From positions 886,558-950,557 of the forward strand of contig JAGTXO010000014.1 in the NCBI GenBank assembly GCA_019448385.1: a DNA stretch of 64,000 bases, given 5' to 3'. Positions 53,190-63,969 of the stretch are shown piece after piece (positions within the stretch are counted from its first letter, which is position 1; the number at the start of each line of letters is the position of its first letter). Made by a program: the position numbers and the translations under genes. This DNA is from Diacronema lutheri (lineage: Eukaryota > Haptophyta > Pavlovophyceae > Pavlovales > Pavlovaceae). The notes under the pieces were generated by a model that did not search any database, was not told the origin of the DNA, and saw only the letters and a list, made by a program, of their open reading frames with translations.

Positions 53190-54095
53190 ATGGCGGCTTC
53201 GCTGGTGCCGATGCTTGGGATGGGGATGGTGTCAGCTTCCTCAACCTCAACGCTGAGCTACGTCTCCATTGCAGGTGGCTCGCTCATGGCGGAGAAGCTG
53301 CCGCTGTCGTATTGCCAGTCGTGGCCCCTCTGGTGCACGTCAGCCGTCGGCGACGGGCGACTCGCGATGCGACGCGTCAACCCGTCAGCCGACGGCGACG
53401 ATGAGCGCGGATCGTGGGTCGACCCGCTCACGTTTGAGGACATGTGGCTGCCGGAGGACCTGCCTTTCCCAAGCTTCCACCTCGCACTCACGTTGGTCCT
53501 CAAGGACGGGACCCCACGGTACGTCGCGCCCGGGCTCGACTCGACCGTAGCATCGGCCGGGCGCGAGTGGCGCAACCGCGGGCTCTGCTCGGTGCCGATG
53601 GCGAAGACGTGGCTGCCGTGGCGGCACACACCCATCGCGCAGATGCGCCTCTCCGCGTACGTCCAGCCGCCGACGCCGCCGGACGCGCCCGCGGACGGAT
53701 CGGACGGCGCACGCTGCCAGCCGCTCGCAGTCCTCGTGCCCGTCGAGAAGGCTTTTGAGATGGCAGCCGAGGTGCTCGCGGACGCGCCGTCCGAGCTGGC
53801 GAATGGGTTCTCATACCTCACCGTGCGACTGCCCCTCGATGACGAGTCGCTGCTCGCGAGCGCCGCGCTCGTGCCAGGCGCGCGGCTTCGTGTCTTCCTC
53901 TCAGACGCCGAGTCGTTCCCGACGGCTCTGGGCTCGTCGGACGACAGCTGGGCGTGGGAGCGAGGCGAGTGCGACGTGCGGCTCATGCAGGTGAGCCCGG
54001 GCGGCACGTCCGCCTACCTGCCCGACGTGTACAGGCCGCTTTTTGAAAACCAGAAGCTATATACGGCGCGGTCCGGGCTGGTCCGGCCAGTGTAA
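53190..54095 (+). CDS. Conserved-looking hypothetical protein
   Basis: 302 residues from the ATG at 53190 (the frame is open back to 53049, but that part is Arg-rich and looks untranslated). Composition and pattern are those of a globular protein: WVDPLTFEDMWLPEDLPFPS, FHLALTLVLKDGTPRYVAPG, GFSYLTVRLPLDDESLLAS, YLPDVYRPLFENQKLYTARS. The first 30 residues are Met/Ser-rich and mildly hydrophobic and could be a targeting peptide. No family recognised and no membrane segment. It stands alone downstream of a long G run. Confidence 0.65.
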   Translation: MAASLVPMLGMGMVSASSTSTLSYVSIAGGSLMAEKLPLSYCQSWPLWCTSAVGDGRLAMRRVNPSADGDDERGSWVDPLTFEDMWLPEDLPFPSFHLALTLVLKDGTPRYVAPGLDSTVASAGREWRNRGLCSVPMAKTWLPWRHTPIAQMRLSAYVQPPTPPDAPADGSDGARCQPLAVLVPVEKAFEMAAEVLADAPSELANGFSYLTVRLPLDDESLLASAALVPGARLRVFLSDAESFPTALGSSDDSWAWERGECDVRLMQVSPGGTSAYLPDVYRPLFENQKLYTARSGLVRPV

Positions 54096-54730
54096 GGCTG
54101 AGAGTACGACCCGGGTCGTACAATCAAGGGTTAAAAGCCAGCCAATGAGCGCTCGAGGGGTCGGGGCGAGGCTTATGACGAGCCTAGGACCGAGACACCC
54201 TCCTGACCGGCCGATTTGGAGTAGAATTCGGGGTCGAGCGGGCGCGGCGGACGGAGGGCCCGAGCCGGGCCGACGGAGGGTCCGACCCCGGAATGCGGGC
54301 GACCGGAAGGGCTTGGGTGATTTACGCCTAGTAGAATAGAATGGCGGATTCCGGGGGGGCTCGCAACTGGCATCGCGCAAGCTGAGGCCCCCTGACTGAC
54401 CGGACCGCGCCGAGTGCGCGTGCACCCCGTGGAGGGCGCGGCCAGTCGGACACTCTTCGCGACTGAGCTCGCCGCGGCATACCGTGCGCTGCGCCGGCGC
54501 GCTACTTGCCGTTGGCCGAGCTGCGGGTGTTGCGCACCGCCGTGTTGCGCAGCCAGCGGCTGGATGCGCCGGTGGCCGGAACCTTGGCGCGCTTTGGCTA
54601 AGCGACCTCGGCCTGCACAGACTCGAACGCGTGCGTAAACTCGAGGCGTTGCAGGTGGCGAGCACGTGAGTTCGCGTAGGAGGTCTTGTACTCGGTGGCC
54701 TGACTGTCGACCGACGAGAGCTTGGGCGAG
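54096..54730. other. No gene recognised
   Basis: Frames on both strands are low complexity. 54235-54300 holds imperfect repeats of GGACGGAGGG and its surroundings. It could be the decayed end of the minus-strand coding region that follows. Confidence 0.35.
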
Positions 54731-54775
54731 TTCGGCGGCACGTTGGCTCACTTGGGCTCGGTGCGCGGCTCTGCC

Positions 54776-54808
<33 letters not shown>

Positions 54809-55746
54809 CTTCGGACTCGCTGCCCGGCTCTGCCTGTGCGGGCGCGATGCACTCGGACTCGATGCCCGGCTCTGCCTTCGTGGGCGCGGTCGCGGGCACG
54901 GGCGCGCCCTCGACCCCGTCGCGGTTGAAGACATCGAACTCGACGCACACGCCGTGGTCCTTGAAGTCGGTGGCCTCGCTGTCGTTCGCGTAAGCCTCGG
55001 GCGAACTCGCAACGAGCGACGACATCTCGGCGTGGAGCCAGCACATCTCATGCTGCACCGCGTGTTCAGGTTCTCGAGCGCTCCGTTGAAAGAGTCACTC
55101 TCACCGAGGCGCTCGCTGCACCACACCAGATAGCCATCGAGCTTGTGAGCGTGCTCGTGCGCCCGTGCGAGGTCCTTGGAGAGCGCGTCGGCGCGCGCGC
55201 ACATGCCGTCGCATGACTTGGCCGGTGTCATGCTGTGCTTCCAAGGCCTGGTGCTCGGCGTTGAGCGTGTCGTGATCCTCGCGAACGAGCTGCAACCAGC
55301 TGCAGCAGCCGCGCGACGCCGCTGTCGCCGACGATGCGCTGGAGCATGTGGCCCATGAGGTGTGCGCGGCACGTGGCGAGCGCCACATTTTTGCGCAGCA
55401 GCGCGAGGATCCGGGCGCCGCGGACGAGCCGGCCCATGCACTTGAGCGCGTAGATTCGGCCGCACATGCACGCGCCGACGACCGAGTCGGCGGGCCCGCC
55501 GTCGAGCCAAAAGTTGGCCTCGGCCGCATCGCGGCGGCGGGCGACGCGCTGAAGGATGCGCACGCGGTAGTGCCGGTCGACGAGCAGCTCGTCGCCGAAG
55601 ATCTCGTCGGGCAGCAGCTCGGAGACGTTCTGGGGGTACATGCTGTGCGAGCGTGCACGCGACGAGATCTCGTCGGGCGTGCCGTCCGTTCGTTCAGAGC
55701 AGAGCGCGTCGGACCGGCAGACAGACGATGCAGCGCGCGAAGGCAC
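54731..55746 (-). pseudogene. Frameshifted coding region, family unknown
   Basis: Read on the minus strand, protein-like text moves through several frames: MYPQNVSELLPDEIFGDELL to MLQRIVGDSGVARLLQLV (55640-55290), then REDHDTLNAEHQALEAQHD (about 55290-55230), then CARADALSKDLARAHEHAHK to SFNGALENLNT (55210-55060), then SSLVASSPEAYANDSEATDF and VCVEFDVFNRDGVEGAPVPA (to about 54890), ending in Pro/Glu repeats. The second part is coiled-coil-like. Two or three frame changes without convincing intron signals suggest a broken gene. It lies beside the long palindrome. No function assigned. Confidence 0.45.
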
Positions 55747-56058
55747 CTGCGGCGCGCGGCGTGGCCTCGCGTGCCGTCACGAAGCCGCCTGCGCGCACTG
55801 CGGAGGCGGCGAGCGCGACGAGGGCGGGCGCGGACGAGGTGCTGAGCGGCGTCACGTACGCGCCCTCGCTCGCCGAGCTCGACGCCGCGGCGCTGACGAT
55901 GCGCGCGGCGTACCACACCGACCGCCCCTGAGACGATGCGCGGCGCCCGCGGAGGACTGGTCCGTTGGCGCGCAAACCGTGGGCGAAAGGGCGCGAAGCC
56001 AACGGCCGTCCGCGCACGTTCAAACGCGCGCATACGGGTGGCATCCTCCCACCTTCGG
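55747..56058. other. No gene recognised
   Basis: Short frames only. The sequence runs up to the left end of the palindromic repeat element. Confidence 0.35.
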
Positions 56059-56372
56059 CGCCGCTTTCTAAAAGGGTGTAGGGTGTAGGGTGTAGGATGC
56101 AAAACAAGCCCTCCCCACATTTGGGCCCGACGTCATTCCTTCTTCGAAGCCGTGACGTTACTCACATACGAGTACCTTTACTTAGTGTAGGATGTATCTA
56201 TTCTCTAGGTATTTGCATAGTGTAGGGTGTAGGATAAGTACGGTTATGAAAGTCCCATAGGGGGGAGAAGGAATGACGCTGTGACGAAAGAAGGAATGAC
56301 GTCGGGCCCAAATGTGGGGAGGGCTTGTTTTGCATCCTACACCCTACACCCTACACCCTTTTAGAAAGCGGC
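56059..56372 (+). mobile_element. Non-coding terminal-inverted-repeat element, copy 1
   Basis: 314 bp. About 85-bp perfect terminal inverted repeats (56059-56143 and 56288-56372) start GCCGCTTTCTAAAAGGG and contain three TGTAGGG heptamers. Far more AT-rich than the surroundings. The inner part holds more GTGTAGGATGT-like units and no coding sequence. CGGCGCC flanks both ends and may be a target duplication. Confidence 0.8.
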
Positions 56373-56610
56373 GGCGCCTCGGAGCATGGCGGCTCGACAG
56401 CATGGCGCCTCGACAGCATGGCGTCGTCCAGCGTGGCGTCCAGGATGGCGACTGCGCCCGGGCCGTGACGCCGCGACGTCGTTCGGCTGCGTCACGGAGG
56501 AGCGCCATCCGTGCGCCACGGAGGAGCGGCAGGACCACGACGCGGCGTGACGCTGGACGACGCCATGCTGTATAGGCGCCATGCTGTCGAGCCGCCATGC
56601 TCTGAGGCGC
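56373..56610. repeat. Spacer between the two element copies, itself inverted-repeat
   Basis: GGCGCCTCGGAGCATGGCGG and following at the left is matched in inverse orientation at the right end (up to TCTGAGGCGCC). The centre around 56495 is the axis of the whole palindrome. GCATGGCG-type motifs are repeated. No coding sequence. Confidence 0.75.
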
Positions 56611-56922
56611 CGCCGCTTTTCAAAAGGGTGTAGGGTGTAGGGTGTAGGATGCAAAACAAGCCCTCCCCACATCTGGGCCCGACGTCATTCCTTCTTTCGT
56701 CACAGCGTCATTCCTTCACTCCCTGTAGGACTTTCGTAACCGTACTTATCCTACACCCTACACTATGCAAATACTTAGAGAATAGATACATCCTACACTA
56801 AGTAAAAGTACTCGTATGTGAGTAACGTCACGGCTTCGAAGAAGGAATGACGTCGGGCCCAAATGTGGGGAGGGCTTGTTTTGCATCCTACACCCTACAC
56901 CCTACACCCTTTTAGAAAGCGG
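56611..56922 (-). mobile_element. Non-coding terminal-inverted-repeat element, copy 2, inverted
   Basis: 312 bp, the same element as copy 1 in opposite orientation, with scattered substitutions (for example ACTCCCTGTAGG where copy 1 reads CTCCCCCCCTATGGG on that strand). The two copies with their spacer form a palindrome of about 860 bp. Confidence 0.8.
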
Positions 56923-57023
56923 CGGCGCCTCAGAGCATGGCGCCCGCCCGCTCGAGCCGGACCTCCGCGCAGCCGGACTCGCCCCGCCCCGGGCTGCTCT
57001 GGCTGGGCGACGTCGTGCGCGCC

Positions 57024-57331
57024 TCAGAACGCCGCGCTCGCCACGCGCACGTAGCCCTCGTCCGGGTCCGGCTCGGGCGCCGCGTCGCGCACCGAGCGCG
57101 ACGCGGCCTCGACGCCCGGCGTTTCGGCACGCGAGGCGACGGATGCCTCGTCCGGCCGGCCCCACGGCAGCTGCAGCTCGAGCTGGCGCTGGATGATGCG
57201 CGGCGTCGCCACGCGCCCGTGCTGCACCTCGCGACGTCGCGCGCGCACGTAGAGCACGATCGCCACCGAGCCGCTGAGGCCCATCATCGCGCCGAGCAGC
57301 ACCGAGATTGTGGTCTCATTGTCTGCTTGGG
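57024..57331 (-). CDS. Single-pass membrane protein, C-terminal exon (5' part missing or overwritten)
   Basis: The clear part follows a CCCAAGCAG acceptor: NETTISVLLGAMMGLSGS then VAIVLYVRARRREVQ, a glycosylation-type Asn, a membrane segment and a basic stop-transfer patch, then a 70-residue cytosolic tail ending EGYVRVASAAF. The frame is open upstream to 57602, but that part overlaps the start of the plus-strand helicase element, so the original 5' exons may have been displaced by its insertion. No family recognised. Confidence 0.45.
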
Positions 57332-57498
57332 CGCGAACGGAAAACGCGCGAAGGGTGGCGACGAAGATCGTTGGGTTGGGTTGGGCCACCGGCTCCCGAG
57401 GATTGCTTGTGGCGCTCGACTGACCGTTGGCCCAGCTTTTTTTTTTCTCGAACCTACTGTGGAGCCGCCTGCAGCGTGATCTCCCGCGCACAACGACC

Positions 57499-59960
57499 AT
57501 GGCCGCCATCGACCTGCGCGCCTTCGACGCGGCGCTCGTCAACTGCGAGATCGTGAGCACGCGGCCGGTCAAGCCGAGCGAGCAGGCGCGCACGGTCGAC
57601 AAGCTGAGCTACGGGCCGTCGCGCCGCGCGCTCGCCTTCGTCTCGCCGCCCTGCGTCGTCGACTGGCCCGAGCTCACGGGCGACGGCAACTTTGGCACCA
57701 TGTACGGGCCGACGGACGTCGACAAGGCGGCGTACACGGCCGGCGTGACCGACAAGGAGCTGCCGATTGAAGGCGCGCCGCTCGCGCAGATGGACGCCTA
57801 CTTTGGCGCCCTGCGCGCCATCGACGATCAGCGCGTCGAGACGGTGCACGCGCGCCAGAAGGAGCTGCTCAACACGCGCGGCCTCTCGAAGGAGGAGGTG
57901 CGCGGCAAGCTCTCGCCCGCCGTCAAGCCCAAGTACGAGGACGACACGCTCGCGCACACGCGGCTGAACATGTCGACGCGCACGTTCACGTGGGCGGGCT
58001 CCGAGCGCGTCGTGCCGCTCGTCGACGCGCGGCGCGAACCGGTCGACGAGATCCGGCACGAGGACGTCTGCGCCATCGCCACGCAGCTCGACCGCGTCTA
58101 CACGGGGCTCACGGGCTCGATGTTTGGCACCAAGTGGAACGTGTGCGGGGTCATGCTCCTGAAGCGCGCCGAGCAGCGGCCGCAGCCCGGCTCGGACGCC
58201 TTCGCCTCGTACGGCGTGCCCGCCTGGGCCGACACGTTCGACTCCACGGGGCTGTACGTGCCCGACGAGCGCGAGCGCGCGGCGGCGCTCGCGGCGGTGG
58301 CCGGTCTGCGCACGGCGCGCGCGCCGGCCGGGCCGGGCGGGCGCGAGCTCGCGCGCGCGCAGGGCTACCATCGCGCCGAGCGGGCTGCGAGCGCGGCGGC
58401 GGCGCGCGCGGCGATGGCCGAGGGCGGCCAGCAGTGCGCGCTCCACGGCGCGGTCGTCAAATCGGCGCTGCGCGGCGTGGGCAACCGGCTGCATCTTTGC
58501 GACGCGCCGGGCGGAACGGGCAAGACGTTCGTCGAGCGCGCCATTATCGCCGCCGTGCGCGCGGATGGGCACGCGGTCGTCGTGGGCGCGTCCTCGGGCG
58601 TCGCCGCCACGCTGCTGCCCGACGGCCGCACCTTCCACTCGACCTTCAAGGTGCCCGGCGGTGCCGACTCCGACGGGCAAGCCGTTCAATGGCGTGCCGC
58701 GCTCCGAGCGCGGGCGCTCCCTGGCCGCCGCGGCGGCTGGTCGTGTGGGACGAGGCGCCGATGCAGACGCGGTGCCACCTCGACTCGCCTGATCGGTGTT
58801 TGCGCGACGTGACGGGCGTCGACGAGCGCTTCGGCGGCGAGACGCTGCTGCTCGCCGGCGACTTTCGCCAGTGCTTGCCGGTGGTGCGGCGCGGCTCGCG
58901 CGCGCAGATCGTGCGCTCCTGCCTCAAGTACTCGGCGCCGTGGCAGCACGATCGGCAGCACGCCTTGGTCGAGAACGTTCGCGCCTCGAGCGCGGCGCGC
59001 GACACGGGCGACGCGCTCGGCGCGGGCGAGTGGGCGGAGCTGCTGCGCAGCCCCGGCGACGGCGCCGTTCCCGCGGCGGTGCCGGCGGCCGGGGCCATGC
59101 CCGGCGCATTCCCGCTCGATCCCGTGCAGCTGCCCGAGGCCGTCGGCGGCGTCCCCATCCGCGTGGGCTCGGCCTACCCGACGGAGCTCGTGACGACTTT
59201 GTCCACGGCGCGACGTGTTGGACCGACGACGGCTCGCTGTGCGACCGCGCGGTGCTCTGCGCCAAGCAGACGGACGTGGCGCGGATCAACTGGCTGGTGA
59301 TCGGCCGCTTCCCGGGCGCGGCGGCGAGGTGCGCGTCGGCGGACGAGCTGGCGCGACGACGGGGCGGGCAAGCAGATTGCGCGGGCGTCGGTCGAATTCC
59401 TCGACTCGCTCGAGCACGCGCAGATGCCGCACCGCGTCCTCGACCTGAAGCCCGGGATGGTGGTGATGCTGCCGCGCAACCTCTCGCCCGGCGAGGGGCT
59501 GTGCGGCGGCACGCGGCTGATCGTGCGCGGCGTGCGCGCCGGCGGCCGGCTGCTCGAGTGCGCACGCCCCGGCGCGGCCGCCGGGCGCGACAGCACCGTG
59601 CTCGTCGCGCGTGTCGACCACCACTCGCCCGACGACGGCACGTTCGCGCTTGTGCGGATGCGCCGCCAGTTCCCCGGTGCGGCCGGCGTAACGAGGCGCA
59701 GGGGCAAGCGCTCGGGTGCGCGGGCGTGTGGCTCGCCGAGCCGTGCTTCACGCACGGCCAGCTCCACGTGGCCGCTTCGCGCGTCGGGCACACGTCGCGC
59801 GTCCGCTTTGCGCTCGGCGCGGACCTCGTGACGCGCAGCGTCGTCTTCAAAGAGGTGCTCCGCGCGGTCAGCGGTGGCGAGGCGGCGGCGGCGGCGCTCG
59901 CCGCGGCCGCCGTCGCCGCCGCGCGCGAATGCGCGGCGGCGGCGCGCGGTGGCGGCGGGC
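57499..59960 (+). pseudogene. Virus-type ssDNA-binding domain fused to Pif1/Helitron-type helicase, frameshifted
   Basis: The first 250 residues after the ATG (57499) include VDKLSYGPSRRALAFVSPP, DGNFGTMYGP and YFGALRAIDDQRVETVHARQ, which resembles the single-stranded-DNA-binding proteins of large DNA viruses of algae (tentative). Then comes a Pif1-type helicase: Walker A DAPGGTGKTF, VVVGASSGVAATLL, WDEAPMQ, LLLAGDFRQCLP, LKPGMVVMLPRN...GLCGGTRLIV, and EAQGQALGCAGVWLAEPCFT followed by HGQLHVAASRV. These are typical of Helitron and Pif1 helicases. The motifs lie in different frames, with shifts near 58690, 59195, 59365 and 59690, so the copy appears dead unless the shifts are assembly errors. 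No Rep nuclease domain was seen. Part of a mobile element of unknown limits. Confidence 0.65.
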
Positions 59961-60129
59961 GCGGACGGCGCGCGCGGCGCCGGCGGCGGGCGGCGCGCTG
60001 GCGGCGGGCGCGCCGCCGGCGCGCGGTGCTGGCCAGCACCCGCCGGCGCGACGCCCGCCGCGCCGCTCGCGCCGACGCGCAGCCGTCGGGTGCTCGCCAG
60101 CACCGCGCGCCGCGCGACCGGCCCGCGTA

Positions 60130-60156
60130 CCTGCGCGCCCTTCTAGGGCGCGCAGG
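60130..60156 (+). other. 11-bp perfect hairpin with CTA-containing loop after the helicase
   Basis: CCTGCGCGCCC (60130-60140), loop TTCTA, GGGCGCGCAGG (60146-60156). Helitron 3' ends carry a short GC hairpin near a CTRR end, so this may be the element's right terminus, but no host junction could be confirmed. Confidence 0.4.
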
Positions 60157-61403
60157 GCGGCGCCAATGCGGCCGGCGCGCAGGGGCCTCACGCTGGCGCG
60201 CTGCCCGCCGCCGCGTGGGTCGCCGCTGCGCGCGTGCCGTCGGCGCTGCCGCCGCCCGGCGTCGCGCTCGCGCCGCAGCCGCAGCCGCCGCCGCCGCCGT
60301 CGCCGCCGCCTGCCGCCTGCCGGCAAGCTGGGCAAGTGCGCAGCGGCGGCGACGGCGGTGCGCGACCCGGCGAGCAGGCGGCGCGCCGCCGAGCCGGGGG
60401 CGGGCTCCGTGGGCGACGAGGCTCGCCCGCCACTCGCACTACTCGCGCGCCAAGTGCGCACAACGCGCCCCCCCCCCCCCCCCCCCCACCCCACCCCCCG
60501 ATGAATTTAATGCTCATACCATGGCGTCGCGCCACGGCAGTACGCCCGTGGCCCCGGCGGCCAGCCTCGCGCCGCTACGCCGTGTCGTCGCGGCCGGCGC
60601 ACACAGCGAACTGTGTTTCCGCGGCACATGCCCGGCTGCTCGCGCGCTGCAAGCTTGCCGAACTGCTCGCGCTGGAATGGCGCGTTGCGGGCGTGCCCGC
60701 GCACCGCGCGTGTGCCATGCGCGTTCCGGGAGCGCCGCGCCGCGCGCCAAAGCGGCGCGCGGCGGACGTGCGGCCTCGGGCCGAAGAGGGGCCGGCGCGA
60801 CCGGCCGCGAGGCGGGCGCAGACGCTCGGCGTGCCGGTCGATGCGTCGTCCAAATCCGCGTCGGGCGGATGCGCGCCTGGGCCGGCGCTGCGTGCAGTCG
60901 GCGGGGCCCGGCCACGCGCTCGGGCGTAACGTTCGCGCCTGTTCGGCCGAGGCGCACTCGCCGTCCCCTCGCGCCGGCAACGTGCGTGCGGGCCAGCACG
61001 CAGGCAGCGTACGATGCCACGGCAGCGGCGAGCGCGTCCCCGCCGGTGTGCCGCTCGGCGCCCCGTCACGCGCAACGTGCGCGCCGCCCGCTGCATGCGC
61101 ACGCATACGCGCGCTGGCAGCGTGCGCAAAATTGCCCGGGCAAGATCGTCCCGCGCTCGCGCCGCCGACGCATCATTCCATGTGTCCGTTTCGGCATCTG
61201 CCACCATCCACCAGCCCTCGAAAGCCGGCTTGCGCGTGGGCGCCCGTCCGGTGCGAGAAGCGGCTCGCGTCCTCGCGCGGGGCGCCTCCGCGCCAGGCGC
61301 CCGGCGCGCGCTCGTCTTGCCGCGCCACCACGCTGATCTGCGCCCAACCCTCGCTCGCCAATTCCCCCGTCGTCCCTGCTGCGCAGCCCGCAACAGCGCG
61401 CGC
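60157..61403. other. No gene recognised
   Basis: 1.2 kb of Arg/Ala/Pro-rich frames on both strands without conserved motifs. It includes a C20 run (60468-60487) followed by a less GC-rich patch (ATGAATTTAATGC, about 60500). It may contain the tail of the helicase element and the promoter or unrecognised early exons of the USP gene. Confidence 0.4.
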
Positions 61404-62827
61404 ATGGCGCGTGCACGGCGCGGCGCCTTGAGCAAGTTTTACGTCGTCGGTCGGCAGCCTGTGGAAGACGCGTTTGACGGCCCGATGTGGCCGGTGAGAG
61501 TGCCCGGCGTGCCGCGTGGTGAGCGCCTGCACGGCTTGCCGGGCTCGGCGCGCGCCCAGCCAGCCTCCCTCCATCCCGCCGCAAACCGTGCGTGCGCACC
61601 CCGCACACCCGGCGCTGCGCGGCGCGGCGCAGGCGCGAAAAACGAGGGCAGCGCGTGCTACACGACCGTCCTTATGCAATCGCTCTTCGCCCTGAACATG
61701 CTCCGTGCGATGCTTCGCTCCGCTTCGCGCCGTGCCAACAGCGTCGAGAGGGCGCGTTTTCGGGACTTTGGCACGCTGATCGAGGACACCAGGGCGCCGA
61801 CACGGCTGTGTCTTGTGTCCGTCATCGACGTCATCTCGGGCCGTGGCGCGCGAAGGACGCCGCAGGATGCCGCTGAGTTCTTCCGGTTGCTGCTCGGCCG
61901 AGTGCCCGGGCTCGCTGCGGCCTTTGAAGCCGACACACGCGTCGGGCCAGTGCTCGAGCAGATCGCCGTGCCTTCAGAGGCCGGCGAGGGCATCGCCGTA
62001 CTCGTCAGCGTCGGCGGCGATGCGGCGCGCGCGCTTGCACACGCTCTGGGGGGCGCCGCTGGGCCGCCGCGGGATCGCCACACGAACGCGGGCCACTCGG
62101 GCGTGCTCACGCCAGCCAGCATTGCTGTCGAGGCGCCGCGCACGACGCGCGGCAATGGCTCGCAGTGCAAGAACAACCGCGCGCTCGTGTGCGCGCCGCG
62201 GCTGCTGCTCGGCGGGCGCGACCACCTCCCCGTCGCCGGCGTGGTGCACGTGGGCGAGGGGCCGATGAGCGGGCACCTTGTCGCCATCGTGCTCCGCAAC
62301 GAGGCTTGGTTTCCGTGCGACGACTACAACGTGCGGCGGCGCGCACGGTCGCTCGGTGCCGCGACCGGCGGTCGAGCGCAGCCGCGACCGCCCCGTCCTC
62401 CCGCGCGGCACGCGCGCGTGGCCTGAAAGCTCGCGCGCGCGCCTGCCGCACGCACGCGCGTTGCCCGCGCAGATCTACAACGTGCCTGAGTCCGACGCGC
62501 TGGCGTGGGCAAGTGGTGCGAGCATGCTCGTTCACAGCCGGCTGGACGTGGAGCCGTTGGACCCGGCGCTGGGCTCAGCGTCACCGCCGTCGGCCGCATC
62601 GCCTGCGTGGCCGAGCTCGGAGCCCGACGCGCCGACCTTGCCGGCAGCCTGGCCGCGGGTGCGGCAGATGGCAGCGGTGCCAACAGATGCGACGATCGGC
62701 ATCGCGGAGACGGCTGCAGACATCTCTACGGCGGCGATCGGCCCAGCTGCGTGCGAGGCCCGCCAAGTTGTCTCCGTGACGCGCGCATTGCCAACAGCGA
62801 TGAGTGCGTCCTCGTCTCCGGCGGCCG

Positions 62828-62862
<35 letters not shown>

Positions 62863-63078
62863 CACACACACACAACTCTCCCTACCTTCTTCCTCCTTTC
62901 GCACCTCGCACGCGCACGCCGTCCGCTGTCCGCTGTCCGCGGCCCAAATTGCCTTGCGGAAGCCGAGCAGGCAGAGCCCTGCTTGGATGGCTCCAGCGCG
63001 CATCTTGTGGATGGCGACGCTGTGGGCGAGCACGGACGCTCAAATGTGACCAGTGGCGCGCACGTGCACGTGCGCTAA
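61404..63078 (+). CDS. Ubiquitin-specific protease (USP/C19 family)
   Basis: Exons 61404-62330 and 62473-about 62810, with a possible third (about 62975-63078); the frame can also be read through. Cys box KNEGSACYTTVLMQSLFAL (catalytic Cys85), QDAAEFFRLLLGRVPGL, His box GVVHVGEGPMSGHLVAIVLR (His291) and EAWFPCDDYN (Asp306/307), followed after the intron by IYNVPESDALAWASGASMLV, which matches the end of the USP fold. All three catalytic positions are kept. It is short for a USP (fold insertions missing) and the substrate is unknown. The start at 61404 is the first ATG giving plausible sequence (FYVVGRQPVEDAFDGPMWP); a GTGAGAGT donor at 61491 hints at an intron before the Cys box. A C29 run at 62833 lies in the likely last intron. 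Confidence 0.7.
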
Positions 63079-63390
63079 CTGGACGTCGAGCGTGTGCGCC
63101 TTGTCCGCACGTGTGCACTCACGTGCGTCTGCGGCGATCTGCCCGGCGTAGTAGTCCGCGCGCGCGGGAGCCGCGTCGGCAGTAGGAGCAGGATAACGTA
63201 CTTGCGCCTGACGAGGACGGCGAGAAGTGCGGCTTTTCGCTCGGGGTCTACCATGCCGCCGAGGTTGGCGCTGGCGCGCGTGAGGCAGTCGGAGCGCGCT
63301 GGGCCCGGGTTGAAGGCCTCACCCCGGGGGACGGGAGGATTCAAGGCGCCGAGCCGCTGCGGGTGCGGCGGGAGGCCCCGGGCGGGTGTG
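63079..63390. other. Mostly non-coding; possible small minus-strand exon
   Basis: A minus-strand ATG at 63254 opens MVDPERKAALLAVLVRRK followed by a GTACGT donor-like site, but no partner exon was convincing. Otherwise no gene. Confidence 0.25.
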
Positions 63391-63830
63391 CTAATGCGGC
63401 TCGATGGCCGCCTGCCGGGGGGGGGGGGGGGGGGGAGGGGGGGGGGGGGGGGGGGGGGGGCGTTGGGCCGCCCGCGGAAACGGAGGTGAGCGTGTGGGAG
63501 CGGCGCGCGTCGGCGCGCGCGGCTGGCGTGCAGCACGGATAAGTCTTGTGTGGACTTCGCGGGGCGGATCCCGGTGCAGGGATTGCCGACGTAGGCCGCG
63601 AGCGCGAGCAGGGCGGGGATGAAGACGGATGATGGGGTTGGGGCCAAGGCCGCCGCACCCGCAGCTATCACGGTGGCAGCGACCGCCACGGTCAGTGCGA
63701 GGCTCGCGTGGCCGCTGCGCGGGCAGCTCGCCCGCCAGGTCCAGGAGGGCCGGCCTGCGGCCTCAGTGCCCAGCGTTGGGCATGTCAGCGTCTGCGTCTG
63801 CGGGCCCGCCACTGCGATGGCGCATTGAGC
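63391..63830 (-). CDS. Two-segment membrane protein, 3' exons (runs off the right edge)
   Basis: Predicted exons 63830-63537 and 63411-63391, phase 0, ending TQDLS|AAIEPH-stop. The first follows a GCGCCAG acceptor and a poly-C tract (the G run at the window end read on this strand), so more exons lie outside. Two hydrophobic segments are visible (ASLALTVAVAATVIAAGAAA and VFIPALLALAAYV) followed by GNPCTGIRPAKS. The small intron between the two exons also carries poly-C. No family recognised. Confidence 0.5.
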
Positions 63831-63862
63831 CTGGCGCACCAAAACGCAATCGGTCCGCCGAT

Positions 63863-63863
<1 letters not shown>

Positions 63864-63949
<86 letters not shown>

Positions 63950-63969
63950 GGGGGGGGGGGGGGGGGGGT

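Noticed and set aside
56071-56100. Internal telomere repeat (TGTAGGG)n
   Set aside because: Only three units occur and always inside the terminal repeats of the inverted elements, so it is treated as part of that element.
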